64,000 nt of DNA from Treponema_C sp050320395 (lineage in GTDB: Bacteria; Spirochaetota; Spirochaetia; Treponematales; Treponemataceae). Shown piece by piece: positions 1-7,967 of this stretch. Every line of letters begins with the position of its first letter. Position 1 is the first letter of the stretch. Location: contig NZ_CP144459.1 of assembly GCF_050320395.1 (NCBI RefSeq), forward strand, positions 124,001 to 188,000, written 5' to 3'. The position numbers and the translations under genes were made by a program. The notes beneath the pieces were generated by a model. That model did not search any database. It was given only the letters and a program-made list of their open reading frames with translations, and had not been told where the DNA came from.

Positions 1-101
1 GTGCCCGCATGAAAACGCGCGGCGGCCGCATGGTGCTTAAAAGACGCAGAGCCAAGGGACGCTATAAACTTTCCGTTTCCGACGAAAAAAAGCCGTATTA
101 A
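1..101 (+). CDS. rpmH: Ribosomal protein bL34, C-terminal part (5' end outside window)
   Basis: The first complete codon is at position 3 and the reading frame ends with TAA at 99-101. The visible residues (ARMKTRGGRMVLKRRRAKG, then RYKLSVSDEKKPY) are the Arg/Lys-rich tail of the 50S subunit protein bL34. The gene starts before the window. Its position directly before rnpA is the near-universal bacterial arrangement and supports the call. The tail after RYKL is a few residues longer than in many bL34 proteins. Confidence 0.93.
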   Translation, partial: ARMKTRGGRMVLKRRRAKGRYKLSVSDEKKPY

Positions 102-118
102 TCTATTAGTTCCGCATA

Positions 119-478
119 ATGGAAGCCCGGCCGTATAAAACCGAAGGGTTTTCCCGCATCGAGCGGGTTAAAAAAAACGGTGATATTCAAGTCCTGTTTA
201 AAAAAGGTAAAAGGGTGAGTGCGGACGGGGCAAAGTTGTTTGTTTTGCCTACCGGCCGCGGAATAAACAGAATTGCTTTTACGCTTCCGCGAAATTACGG
301 AAATGCCGTACAGCGTAACCGTTCCAAGCGTTTAAGCAGGGAAGCCTATAGGCGTTTAAAGTCGGATTTAAAAACCGGATATGATATGATTTTATTGGTG
401 TATTCGGGAAACGACTCTTTTGAACAGCGGTGCGCAGCACTGCGGTGCCTATGCGGAAAAGCCGGATTGTTTTTATGA
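119..478 (+). CDS. rnpA: Ribonuclease P protein component
   Basis: This 119-residue protein is the protein cofactor of RNase P, which removes 5' leaders from tRNA precursors together with the catalytic RNA. The family signature is visible as NAVQRNRSKR (RNR at about residues 66-68) followed by a basic helix, and the N-terminus has the usual KxxGFSRIxR pattern. The gene lies 17 bp after rpmH, and its stop codon overlaps the next start (ATGA at 475-478), so it is probably co-transcribed and translationally coupled to yidD. No strong Shine-Dalgarno precedes the ATG at 119; coupling to rpmH is likely. Confidence 0.93.
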   Translation: MEARPYKTEGFSRIERVKKNGDIQVLFKKGKRVSADGAKLFVLPTGRGINRIAFTLPRNYGNAVQRNRSKRLSREAYRRLKSDLKTGYDMILLVYSGNDSFEQRCAALRCLCGKAGLFL

Positions 479-714
479 ACATACCGATGTTTTTTAATAA
501 GCTGTGCGAATATCTTTTTATCGGCTTGATACGATTTTATCAAATATTTATTTCCCCCCTTTTCCCGCCGAGCTGCAGGTTTTACCCTACCTGTTCGAAT
601 TATGCACTCGATGCCGTGCGCAGACACGGTCCGTTTAAAGGCTTTTTTTTAACGATTAAGCGCATACTGAGGTGTCATCCCTATTGCAAAGGCGGTTACG
701 ACCCTGTTCCCTAG
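475..714 (+). CDS. yidD: Membrane protein insertion efficiency factor YidD
   Basis: This 79-residue protein belongs to the YidD family, small amphipathic proteins that help YidC insert membrane proteins. The family core is clear: CRFYPTCSNYALDAVRRHG, then the C-terminal CHPYCKGGYDPVP. I chose the ATG at 475, which overlaps the rnpA stop as ATGA. An upstream in-frame start at 430 would add 15 residues lying wholly inside rnpA and is less likely. The rnpA-yidD-yidC order is conserved across bacteria. Confidence 0.92.
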   Translation: MNIPMFFNKLCEYLFIGLIRFYQIFISPLFPPSCRFYPTCSNYALDAVRRHGPFKGFFLTIKRILRCHPYCKGGYDPVP

Positions 715-739
715 ATCATATTCCAATTAAGGAGAAAAA

Positions 740-2569
740 ATGGATAAAAATACAATATGGGCTATAGTTCTTTCTTCAATTGTATTATTTGCAACTTTTT
801 TTATTCAAAACAAGTATTTTGCACCTCAGCCGGTCCAACCCCTTGCTGCGGACAGTACGGCTCAAACCGAAAACCTGCAAAACACCGCATCTTCCGATGC
901 GCTTGCTTCGCAGATACGGGCGGCGGCTTTTTCTTCGGATGCCGCAAAAGCTTCCGAAGACGGCGCGAACATGCCTGAAGAAGTTCTTGAAGAAAAAGAA
1001 TATCTTATCGAAACGGAAACCCTCAAGGTACGTTTTACAAACCGCGGCGGCGATATTATAAGCTATGAATTAAAGGAGCACTTTGACGGGAACGTTCCCG
1101 TACAAATGGCAAAAAATATTGCCCCGTCAAACCGCGCCTTTTCGCTTGCCTTCGGAGATTCTTCGGGTGCTCCCGTAAACGATTTGTTTAACGTAAAAAT
1201 CATCGATGATAAAACGATAGGCTTTTATAAAAAATTTACCGCCGCAAATCCCTCTGACGGCCAAAGCTCCTTTGTACTCGTAAAGCAGTACAGCTTTGAC
1301 GAAACGGAATACCTTTTTAAATTGGACATTACGATTGACGGCGATAAAAACATGAGCGGTTTGGCCTTCGGAAACGCTGCCTATACCCTGCGCACCTCTC
1401 CGCAAATCGGGCCCTACTACAATCCCAAGGTTGACCGTTATGAACGGCGTACCTTTATGTTTTTTTCCAAAGAAAAGCTTAAAAAACTCAATCTGTCCGA
1501 CGGTAATATAAAAACCTTTGATAAAAATTTCAGCTGGGCAGGTGTTGCCGGAAAATATTTTACACAACAAATAGTTTCTCCGGCATCTCAGTCTCCGGTT
1601 ATTCAAAACGCCTACTATTCCACAAAAAACAGGGTTGACAATTTTCAGGATGCCCAGCTCTTTTTGGTACGCTCTCCCGTAAGCGGTTCTTTTGCTCAGG
1701 ATTCCTACTATATCTACATGGGGCCGAAGGTTGAAAAAAACGTCGGCATATATAATAACGCCGCCGAAAACAATTGGAAGCTTGCCGATTTGCGTCTGGA
1801 CGAAAGTTTGGGCTCCGGCTGGCTTGCATGGCTTGAAACCTTTTTGAAGTTCTTAATGGAATTCTTCTATAAATTGATTCCGAACTGGGGCGTGTCGATT
1901 ATTTTGATGACCATTCTTTTAAAGGTTGCGATGTATCCGCTTACGAAAAAAAGTTCGGTATCGACCCTTAAAATGCAGGAACTTCAACCGCGCATTCAGG
2001 AAATTCAAACCAAGTATAAAAACAGCCCCGAAAAAATGAATGCCGAGATGGCCAAATTTTACAAAGAAGCCGGCTACAACCCGCTTTCAGGCTGTTTGCC
2101 CCTGTTAATTCAATTTCCGCTTATTTTTGCGATGTTCAATTTGTTTAACAACTATTTTGAATTCCGCGGAGCGATGTTTATTCCCGGCTGGATTCCCGAC
2201 TTGTCCGTCGGAGACAGCGTATACGTGTTCCCTGCGGGGCTTCCCCTTATCGGAGAGCTGCCTTTACGGCTGTTACCGATAATCTACGTTGCATCCCAGC
2301 TTTTGTTTACGAAAATTACGCAAACGGCATCGGCTAATGCCGCAGGCGGAAATTCCATGAAATATATGATGTACGGTATGCCGCTGTTTTTCTTTTTTAT
2401 GTTTTACAGCGCTCCGGCCGGACTTTTACTCTACTGGACGGTAAGCAACTTTTTGCAGTTAATTCAACAGCTGTTTATCAATAAAATGATGCATGCAAAA
2501 CGCGTTGAAATGGGCTTGGCCGAAGCGGATGCACCCAAGCGGACGGTTACATCTAAAAAGAAAAAATAA
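740..2569 (+). CDS. yidC: Membrane protein insertase YidC
   Basis: This 609-residue inner-membrane insertase of the YidC/Oxa1 family helps insert and fold membrane proteins, alone or with Sec. It has the Gram-negative layout: an N-terminal membrane anchor (about residues 6-22), a large periplasmic beta-sandwich domain (about 90-350) and the conserved insertase domain (about 380-590) with several membrane helices. GWGVSIILMTILLKVAMYPL-type and PLSGCLPLLIQFPLIFAMF segments are recognisable. The lysine-rich tail (TVTSKKKK) fits ribosome contact. A good ribosome-binding site (aaggagaaaaa) precedes the ATG. It lies 25 bp after yidD and 11 bp before jag. Confidence 0.96.
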   Translation: MDKNTIWAIVLSSIVLFATFFIQNKYFAPQPVQPLAADSTAQTENLQNTASSDALASQIRAAAFSSDAAKASEDGANMPEEVLEEKEYLIETETLKVRFTNRGGDIISYELKEHFDGNVPVQMAKNIAPSNRAFSLAFGDSSGAPVNDLFNVKIIDDKTIGFYKKFTAANPSDGQSSFVLVKQYSFDETEYLFKLDITIDGDKNMSGLAFGNAAYTLRTSPQIGPYYNPKVDRYERRTFMFFSKEKLKKLNLSDGNIKTFDKNFSWAGVAGKYFTQQIVSPASQSPVIQNAYYSTKNRVDNFQDAQLFLVRSPVSGSFAQDSYYIYMGPKVEKNVGIYNNAAENNWKLADLRLDESLGSGWLAWLETFLKFLMEFFYKLIPNWGVSIILMTILLKVAMYPLTKKSSVSTLKMQELQPRIQEIQTKYKNSPEKMNAEMAKFYKEAGYNPLSGCLPLLIQFPLIFAMFNLFNNYFEFRGAMFIPGWIPDLSVGDSVYVFPAGLPLIGELPLRLLPIIYVASQLLFTKITQTASANAAGGNSMKYMMYGMPLFFFFMFYSAPAGLLLYWTVSNFLQLIQQLFINKMMHAKRVEMGLAEADAPKRTVTSKKKK

Positions 2570-2580
2570 AGAGGTGACTT

Positions 2581-3288
2581 ATGATATATGAATTTGAAGC
2601 TAAAACGGAAAAAGAAGCCATTGAAACGGCTGCAGCGGAACTGGGTTTGGAACAGGATCAGTTCGATGTTGAGATTATCGAAACGCAAAAAAACGGTTTG
2701 TTCAAAAAGGGTTATGTAAAAATCCGTGTGCATACCGATGCCGCTGTTGAAAGGGTCTCGGCTGCCTCCGGCAGCGCAGGTGCCGAAACTTTGCACAGGG
2801 ATTCCCTCTTTGCGGATCCGCTTCCCAAAGACGAGTTTGAAGCCAAACTGATTGATTTTATCTCGTCGGTTATCCGCAAAATGGGTTATGAATGTTCCGC
2901 CGAAATTATGTTCCGTGAGGAGCGTAAAATCGGTATCCGGCTTTCTTCGCCCAGTTCGTCGATTTTAATCGGACGCAAGGGTAAAAATCTCGATGCCCTG
3001 CAATTATTGGCGAACGTGTATGCGGGGCATTTGGGTAACGGCGATGTAAAAATCGTCCTCGATACCGAAAACTACCGCATACGGCGCGAAGAGTCTTTGG
3101 TGCGTTTGGCGTATACAACCGCCGACAAGGTGCGCACAAGCCGCTCGTCCGTTTTGCTTGAACCGATGAACCCCTTTGAGCGCCGCCTTATTCACACGAC
3201 TTTAAATGAAATCGGCGATGTTGAAACCAAAAGCGAGGGCGAAGGTTTATATAAGCAGGTGAGGGTTTTTTATAAAGGTGTACGTTAA
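2581..3288 (+). CDS. jag: RNA-binding protein Jag/KhpB
   Basis: This 235-residue cytoplasmic RNA-binding protein has the three Jag parts: an N-terminal Jag domain (about 1-50, MIYEFEAKTEKEAIETAA), a KH domain whose binding loop GRKGKNLDALQ lies near residue 125, and a C-terminal R3H domain (PFERRLIHTTL near residue 200). KhpB proteins bind many small RNAs and mRNAs and influence cell envelope growth in Gram-positives; the role in spirochetes is not known. The ribosome-binding site gaggtgactt precedes the ATG. The position after yidC is conserved. Confidence 0.93.
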   Translation: MIYEFEAKTEKEAIETAAAELGLEQDQFDVEIIETQKNGLFKKGYVKIRVHTDAAVERVSAASGSAGAETLHRDSLFADPLPKDEFEAKLIDFISSVIRKMGYECSAEIMFREERKIGIRLSSPSSSILIGRKGKNLDALQLLANVYAGHLGNGDVKIVLDTENYRIRREESLVRLAYTTADKVRTSRSSVLLEPMNPFERRLIHTTLNEIGDVETKSEGEGLYKQVRVFYKGVR

Positions 3289-4300
3289 TCATTTTTGTAA
3301 GGCAGGGATGCGGTACGCCGGTTTGCCGGCTTGTCTGCCTGAAGGGTTTTATGCAGCCCTTCGTTCTGTCCGAAGCGCCGTCTTTTGCGGTGCCTTTGTT
3401 TGTCTTTGCCTGATGCTCGGCGCTCGGACTGCCGACGCTCAAAGCAGTGAAGAGGACTATCGTGTCGATTTTTCCTCCTTAATACAAGATGAGGGCAATT
3501 CGACAGTCGTTCCTGTGTATGAGCTGAAAGAGCTTTTTTCCGAATCGGTTGCGGAAGAACTTTTAAAAACGGGACGGATTCAGCGTTCGTTTTACGGAGA
3601 GTCGAACGTAAAACTTGAACTGTGCCCGGCCACCGATTTATGCCGTTCGGCCGCATCCGCGTGGGACAAACAAAACGAACCGGTTTTTATCGTCGAATCC
3701 CTGTATCTGCTTAAAAAGACATCCGATATCCCGAAAAGCGCTTCGCAGGATGAGATGCAGAACGGGACTGAAAGAGTGCCGCGGATTATCATATCGCGGG
3801 CTGCGGGCGAAATCGGTAAAATATCTTCGGTACTGCGCAATTTATCCACCATGCAGGGCATTCAATACTATTCCAATTCACGCAAGCGTTGGGAAACCCT
3901 CTATACGGAAGTGTATACGGTTAACAATCCCGACGAGCGCACAAGGATTCCCGACCCGGCGGATAAAAAAGCCGACGGTCTTGTGTCTTACGTCTACCAA
4001 AAAGACCGCTCTTTAAGCGGCTGTGTGTATAAATTTCAGTACTTTGAACAGGCGGCGCAAACGTCTTTCCGTGCGGAAAACACCGAAAAAATCGTATACA
4101 AGGGTTTTAATATAGTAAAGCCCGAAGCTATGCTTTTATGCTTGAATGCGGTAGAAACCGAAGAACACATTGTTTTTTATATTACGGTCCGCGCCGACGC
4201 GGCAAAGATTCCCCTGGTTTCCGAGCGGCTTGCAAAGTCCTACGGTTCCAGAGCGGACGCCATCTATAATTGGTGCGTATCGAAATATTCGGAGGAGTAA
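3278..4300 (+). CDS. Exported protein of unknown function
   Basis: This protein of up to 340 residues has no function I recognise. The longest reading begins with GTG at 3278, inside the end of jag. The ATG at 3308, preceded by the purine run ggcaggg, is the better start because it places a hydrophobic export signal (SAVFCGAFVCLCLMLGART, cleavage near ADAQ) closer to the N-terminus. The mature part is soluble, of mixed composition and without repeats. It sits between jag and a secreted prolyl isomerase and ends with a GGAGGAG motif serving the next gene, so it is probably in the same operon. Periplasmic location is inferred from the signal only. Confidence 0.7.
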   Translation: MYVNHFCKAGMRYAGLPACLPEGFYAALRSVRSAVFCGAFVCLCLMLGARTADAQSSEEDYRVDFSSLIQDEGNSTVVPVYELKELFSESVAEELLKTGRIQRSFYGESNVKLELCPATDLCRSAASAWDKQNEPVFIVESLYLLKKTSDIPKSASQDEMQNGTERVPRIIISRAAGEIGKISSVLRNLSTMQGIQYYSNSRKRWETLYTEVYTVNNPDERTRIPDPADKKADGLVSYVYQKDRSLSGCVYKFQYFEQAAQTSFRAENTEKIVYKGFNIVKPEAMLLCLNAVETEEHIVFYITVRADAAKIPLVSERLAKSYGSRADAIYNWCVSKYSEE

Positions 4301-4301
4301 T

Positions 4302-5318
4302 ATGAACAAAAAATATACGGCGGCCGTGCTTGTCTTTGCCGCCCTGATATGCGGAGGCTATGCACAAATGACAAAATCGATAAAATCGCTTGAAGGAAAA
4401 GAAGGCGTTTTTGCCCTTATGGAAACGAGCAGGGGGAACATCGTTCTGGAACTGCATTATAAACAGACGCCCTTAACCGTTACGAATTTCGTAGGCTTGG
4501 CCGAAGGAAAGCTTAAGGCCGCAAAGGGAAAACCCTTTTACGACGGATTGAAATTTCACCGCGTTATAAGCAAGGCAAACGGCGATGACCAGGACTTTAT
4601 GGTTCAGGGCGGCGACCCTCAGGGAACCGGACGCGGAGGCCCCGGCTATACCTTCCCCGATGAAATCGTTCCCTCGTTAAAACACAGTGCGCCCGGCGTT
4701 CTTTCGATGGCAAATGCGGGGCCGGGGACAAACGGCAGTCAGTTTTTTATTACCCACGTTCCCACCCCCTGGCTCGACGGCAAACACACGGTGTTCGGCA
4801 AGGTGATTGAAGGACAGGACGTCGTAAACAAAACCCTTCAAGGCGATGTTATCAAAAAACTGACGATTATCCGCCTCGGAAAAGACGCCGAAGCGTTCAG
4901 CGCAACGCAGGAAGATTTTGACCGCTTAAAAAAAGAAGCCGGCGAAAAGATTTTTAAAGAAATCGAAGCCAAATTCCCCGGTGCCAAAAAAGACGCAAAC
5001 GGTATTTTTTATGTTATTCAAAAAGAAGGAAGCGGCTCCAAGGCGGGCAAAAACCGTCAAGTGGAAACCCACTATACCGGCTCCTTTATGGACGGCAGGG
5101 TATTCGATTCTTCCAAGGGCAGGGGCCCGCTCGCCTTTACCACCGGCATCGGTCAAATGATTCCGGGCTTCGACATTATGGCGCAGGATATGAAATTAAA
5201 AGAAAGGCGCACGATGATTTTACCGCCGGAAACCGCATACGGCGCAAACGGCATCCCCGGCGTTATTCCGGGCAACAGCTGGCTTGTCTTTGAAGTTGAA
5301 CTGGTAAAAATAAAATAG
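4302..5318 (+). CDS. Exported dual-family peptidyl-prolyl isomerase (cyclophilin-FKBP fusion)
   Basis: This 338-residue protein joins two unrelated prolyl isomerase folds. Residues about 35-190 are a cyclophilin (FYDGLKFHRVI, FMVQGGDPQGTG, GSQFFITHVPTPWLDGKHTVFG). Residues about 230-338 are an FKBP (VETHYTGSFMDGRVFDSS, GQMIPGFD, ETAYGANGIPGVIPGNSWLVFEVEL). An N-terminal export signal (MNKKYTAAVLVFAALICGG, then YAQ) predicts a periplasmic location. Such cyclophilin-FKBP fusions are described from Treponema and a few other organisms. The linker (about 185-230) is charged and probably helical. The start at 4302 follows GGAGGAG directly. The gene probably shares a transcript with the preceding unknown. 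Confidence 0.93.
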   Translation: MNKKYTAAVLVFAALICGGYAQMTKSIKSLEGKEGVFALMETSRGNIVLELHYKQTPLTVTNFVGLAEGKLKAAKGKPFYDGLKFHRVISKANGDDQDFMVQGGDPQGTGRGGPGYTFPDEIVPSLKHSAPGVLSMANAGPGTNGSQFFITHVPTPWLDGKHTVFGKVIEGQDVVNKTLQGDVIKKLTIIRLGKDAEAFSATQEDFDRLKKEAGEKIFKEIEAKFPGAKKDANGIFYVIQKEGSGSKAGKNRQVETHYTGSFMDGRVFDSSKGRGPLAFTTGIGQMIPGFDIMAQDMKLKERRTMILPPETAYGANGIPGVIPGNSWLVFEVELVKIK

Positions 5319-5325
5319 AAAAGGA

Positions 5326-5386
5326 CGCACGGCTCCCTTACGGGAGCTCGTGCTTAGCGGGTTTTTACTGCGTAAAAACTCGCGGA
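5326..5386. repeat. Intergenic hairpin repeat, copy A
   Basis: This 61-bp unit is repeated almost exactly at 5483-5542. It contains two hairpins. The first pairs CACGGCTCCC with GGGAGCTCGTG around TTAC (one bulged base). The second pairs GGGTTTTTA with TAAAAACTC around CTGCG (one G-T pair). It follows the prolyl isomerase gene and could also end its transcript. Confidence 0.8.
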
Positions 5387-5482
5387 TTTGTAAATTCGTA
5401 TGTATATTTTCAAACCTGTTTTGCATATACAATCTTTATTTCTTTTTGGCGGGGAATGCCTTCCCCCCGCTTCCAAGGTCGC

Positions 5483-5542
5483 CGCACGGCTCCCTTACGG
5501 GAGCTCGTGCTACCGAGTTTTTACTGCGTAAAAACTCGCGGA
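5483..5542. repeat. Intergenic hairpin repeat, copy B
   Basis: This is the second copy of the unit at 5326-5386, in the same orientation. The first 29 bases are identical and the second hairpin is a perfect 9-bp stem (GAGTTTTTA and TAAAAACTC, loop CTGCG). Between the two copies (5387-5482) there is no gene, only AT-rich sequence and another short G/C hairpin (GCGGGG...CCCCGC, about 5451-5470). Copy B ends about 30 bp from the 3' end of the minus-strand gene at 5572. Confidence 0.8.
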
Positions 5543-5571
5543 CGTTATTCCTGTATTCAAAATCTCCGCCT

Positions 5572-6300
5572 CTATCGGTACCGTTCACTGTAGCCGCCCT
5601 TGTCCGCTTCCCCTTCGTTACCCTCTTCTATGTCTATATACTTGCCGTATACCCAACCGTCGGGATAATCCGGATGATCAACTTTATACCAATACCAACT
5701 TTCACCGTCAATTTCATATTTCTCAGATGTTTTATCTTTGATTTTCACTTGTAGTCCTTTATTAAGTTTTGTCCATGTATCACAATTCAAATTCGGCTTT
5801 ACTCTTAATCTTACATTTGAATCATTAACTACGGCATTGCTAATTGGAATTTTTGCCGGTCCGGAGATTCGATAAAAACGTGTTCCTTTTGGATATGAAA
5901 AATCATCAAAAATGATTTCCTCATTGTCAATAATTGTTATTCTTACTGTTTCCAAATCATTTTGATTTTGTTGAACAAATCTAACAATGTCATTTTCATA
6001 ACCTATTTCAAAACGACAACATTTTAATTCTAAGATATTTCCAATCAAGTTTTTTTGTAAAACAAAATAAGGCATTGTTCCATCTTGAACAAAATATCCA
6101 AAATTATAATTCCGAAAATTATAAGCCAGTGAAATTGTAGAATAATCGACTATTTTATGTAGTCCATCATTTTTTATCATATAACCGCTTGTCTGAACAT
6201 AATAGGATGGAATAAAACTCCCCTCATCTAAATAGTTTTCTCCATAAAAATTCAAAATTATGGAAACAAAAAATAAAAACATTAGATAGTTTTTTTTCAT
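5572..6300 (-). CDS. Exported protein with a C-terminal SH3-like domain; candidate immunity or partner protein
   Basis: This 242-residue protein has an N-terminal export signal (MKKNYLMFLFFVSIILNFYG) and a C-terminal bacterial SH3-like segment (about residues 160-228: NVRLRVKPNLNCDTWTKLNK, ending WYWYKVDHPDYPDGWVYGKY). The middle is rich in aromatic residues and I do not recognise it. Its ATG lies one base after the stop of the upstream gene (6302), so the two are co-translated. Both are clearly AT-richer than the flanking housekeeping genes, which suggests recent acquisition. SH3b domains often bind cell-wall peptides. A partner or immunity role is inferred from the tight pairing only. Confidence 0.75.
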   Translation of the reverse strand: MKKNYLMFLFFVSIILNFYGENYLDEGSFIPSYYVQTSGYMIKNDGLHKIVDYSTISLAYNFRNYNFGYFVQDGTMPYFVLQKNLIGNILELKCCRFEIGYENDIVRFVQQNQNDLETVRITIIDNEEIIFDDFSYPKGTRFYRISGPAKIPISNAVVNDSNVRLRVKPNLNCDTWTKLNKGLQVKIKDKTSEKYEIDGESWYWYKVDHPDYPDGWVYGKYIDIEEGNEGEADKGGYSERYR

Positions 6301-6301
6301 A

Positions 6302-7186
6302 TTATTTTGTACCTAAATAAACGGAATTATAATCCAATAGTTTATCAGTAGTGCTACCCGGATTATAAGTGTAATTAAAATACCTATCCGACAATAACCA
6401 ATATTCTTTTGTAATCTCGAAAGGCACCTTTACTTTATAACCAATTATTGGATTATTTGAATTACCACCAAACTGTAATTTAAGATTGTTAATATTCATT
6501 CTTTCAAAAACCATATTAGTAATATAATCCGGTTGTCTCACGTAAGAATCATCAGAATCTACTAATGGTAACATCTCTCCAGTTTTCCACCATTTAATTT
6601 TTTTAGTTGTACTAGAATCCCAAATACTTTGAATTTGAGTGGCATTTAAAATATTACCTGTCAATAATTGTGGAAAAGCAATAGTTGCCATAAAATTACA
6701 ACCAGATTTATTAATTACTGAATTCAGATTAGGATTAGTTTGTTTCAACACGTCATCCAAAAACGGATTATTTTTATCTATTTTGAAAAGCTCTATACCT
6801 CTGTTATTTTTATCATAGACAGTAAACTTATATTTATTCTTTAGCCCTGTAGGATTACGTACTTCCAGTGCATGCTTCAACACTAAATCAAAATACTTTA
6901 CGGCTAAGGCTTCCGGTACTGCATGATTTCTTTCAAATCCTAAATCTACTCCCCATGCCTTGGCTAATTGGCTGTCTACGGTATTATTATAATATGTATT
7001 AAATATTGTGTCGTTTACTTTTTCTCCGGCGATATTCATAAAATCATACATATTAAGTCTTTTGCCTTTATTCATATCTCTTTTATTTTCATCTAAGGCA
7101 TACCAATAACCGTTTTTATCTTTCAGCCAGCCCTGCCCGTCATTAACCAGTTGACCGCCGTGTGTCAGCTTCCAACTATTCGACAT
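6302..7186 (-). CDS. Unknown protein, AT-rich; possible effector
   Basis: This 294-residue protein has no function I can name with confidence. It lacks a signal peptide and membrane segments. The N-terminus has a Gly/Trp/Tyr-rich stretch (GQGWLKDKNGYWYALDE). A central GCNFMATIAFPQLLTG segment resembles the Cys-containing helix of papain-like or DUF261-type proteins; this is a weak resemblance and no clear catalytic histidine was found. The tail is Asn/Tyr-rich. The ribosome-binding site is weak (aaaaggg 6 bp before ATG). It is translationally coupled to the exported SH3-domain gene downstream. The AT-rich composition suggests transfer. Confidence 0.6.
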   Translation of the reverse strand: MSNSWKLTHGGQLVNDGQGWLKDKNGYWYALDENKRDMNKGKRLNMYDFMNIAGEKVNDTIFNTYYNNTVDSQLAKAWGVDLGFERNHAVPEALAVKYFDLVLKHALEVRNPTGLKNKYKFTVYDKNNRGIELFKIDKNNPFLDDVLKQTNPNLNSVINKSGCNFMATIAFPQLLTGNILNATQIQSIWDSSTTKKIKWWKTGEMLPLVDSDDSYVRQPDYITNMVFERMNINNLKLQFGGNSNNPIIGYKVKVPFEITKEYWLLSDRYFNYTYNPGSTTDKLLDYNSVYLGTK

Positions 7187-7237
7187 TCGGCACCCTTTTC
7201 GGACCGCTAATTTTTCTGCAAGGGGCTTTATAAATTC

Positions 7238-7591
7238 TCATAAAAAGTTCTGATAGCTTGTGCCGAAAACATCCGCCAGTTTCCGTGCCATGCGTATACT
7301 GATTGTCCTGCGGCCGTTTTCCATTCCCGAAATATTTTGCACCGGAATTCCCAATTTTTCGGACAAAGCCGCCTGTGTTAAATTATCACGTCTCCTTAAC
7401 AATTTCAAGGTTTTTGCCGGTGTTAATTCTTTTTGAATATTTTTATACCATTCGGTTTCTACTATTTCAACATATTCTTCGTCATCATCTTCAACGGTAA
7501 CCTCTGTGTACTGCGATCTTACAAAAGTGAGCAGTTCGGCCGGTATATCTCCCTCTATCTTAATAGGGGGCGTTTTCACGAGAACCTGCAT
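7238..7591 (-). CDS. XRE-family antitoxin (HigA-like)
   Basis: This 117-residue protein is the DNA-binding half of a type II TA pair. The C-terminal half (about 55-110) is a Cro/C1-type helix-turn-helix: RRDNLTQAALSEKLGIPVQN followed by ISGMENGRRTISIRMARKLA. The N-terminal part, with an acidic stretch (EDDDEEYVEIVE), should bind the toxin. I chose the ATG at 7591 because GGAGG stands 6 bases before it; a start at 7609 lacks this. It overlaps the toxin gene by 32 bp, in toxin-first order. It probably represses its own promoter, as is usual for this type. Confidence 0.87.
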   Translation of the reverse strand: MQVLVKTPPIKIEGDIPAELLTFVRSQYTEVTVEDDDEEYVEIVETEWYKNIQKELTPAKTLKLLRRRDNLTQAALSEKLGIPVQNISGMENGRRTISIRMARKLADVFGTSYQNFL

Positions 7592-7823
7592 AATATACCT
7601 CCAATTCAATTCCTTTTACGGTTTCCTGCCAACAGGCAACCCAATGATATGATAAGTGGCAATGGTATTTATTTTTTCCCAACGCACTGAAATTCGGCCA
7701 CTGTGTTTGTACAGCTCCCTTTACACGCAAATCTTTGATTAAGGTTGCGTATAAAAGTTGCTGTTCTTTTGGCATCTTTGCAACAGCTTTCAGTATCTTT
7801 TTTTTCTGTATAACCCGATACAT
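7560..7823 (-). CDS. RelE/HigB-like toxin
   Basis: This 87-residue protein matches the RelE-type toxin subfamily that ends WPNFSALGKNKYHCHLSYHW, then VACWQETVKG and EVYYAGSRENAPY. Such toxins are mRNA interferases, acting at the ribosome or on free RNA. It is the first gene of a two-gene TA operon with the XRE antitoxin overlapping its 3' end. The start ATG at 7823 follows GAGGA. The promoter and operator lie at 7835-7864. The length is normal and no inactivating change is visible. Confidence 0.87.
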   Translation of the reverse strand: MYRVIQKKKILKAVAKMPKEQQLLYATLIKDLRVKGAVQTQWPNFSALGKNKYHCHLSYHWVACWQETVKGIELEVYYAGSRENAPY

Positions 7824-7834
7824 GCGCTATCCTC

Positions 7835-7864
7835 ATTATAACCATATGTTGCTTATATCGTCAA
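7835..7864 (-). promoter_or_regulatory. Promoter of the RelE-XRE toxin-antitoxin operon
   Basis: On the minus strand TTGACG (7859-7864) and TATAAT (7835-7840) are separated by 18 bp. A GAGGA ribosome-binding site follows before the ATG at 7823. The spacer has short ATAT-containing repeats that could bind the antitoxin. Confidence 0.75.
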
Positions 7865-7918
7865 GTTTTTATTCCGCCTCACAAATTTCATCCCTTGCAA
7901 TATACCGACTCAAAATTC

Positions 7919-7956
7919 TTGACTTTGTATACGTATTGATTTATAATTAATACGTA
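7919..7956 (+). promoter_or_regulatory. Promoter with palindromic operator for the VapBC-like pair
   Basis: TTGACT (7919-7924) and TATAAT (7942-7947) are separated by 17 bp. A perfect inverted repeat, TACGTATT (7930-7937) and AATACGTA (7949-7956), brackets the -10 box. This is the layout expected for autorepression by an antitoxin or antitoxin-toxin complex. AAGGAGG follows at 7956-7962. Confidence 0.8.
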
Positions 7957-7967
7957 AGGAGGCGGCT

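Noticed and set aside
430..474. A longer start of yidD at 430
   Set aside because: The extra 15 codons lie wholly inside rnpA and the ATGA overlap at 475 is the conserved type of junction.
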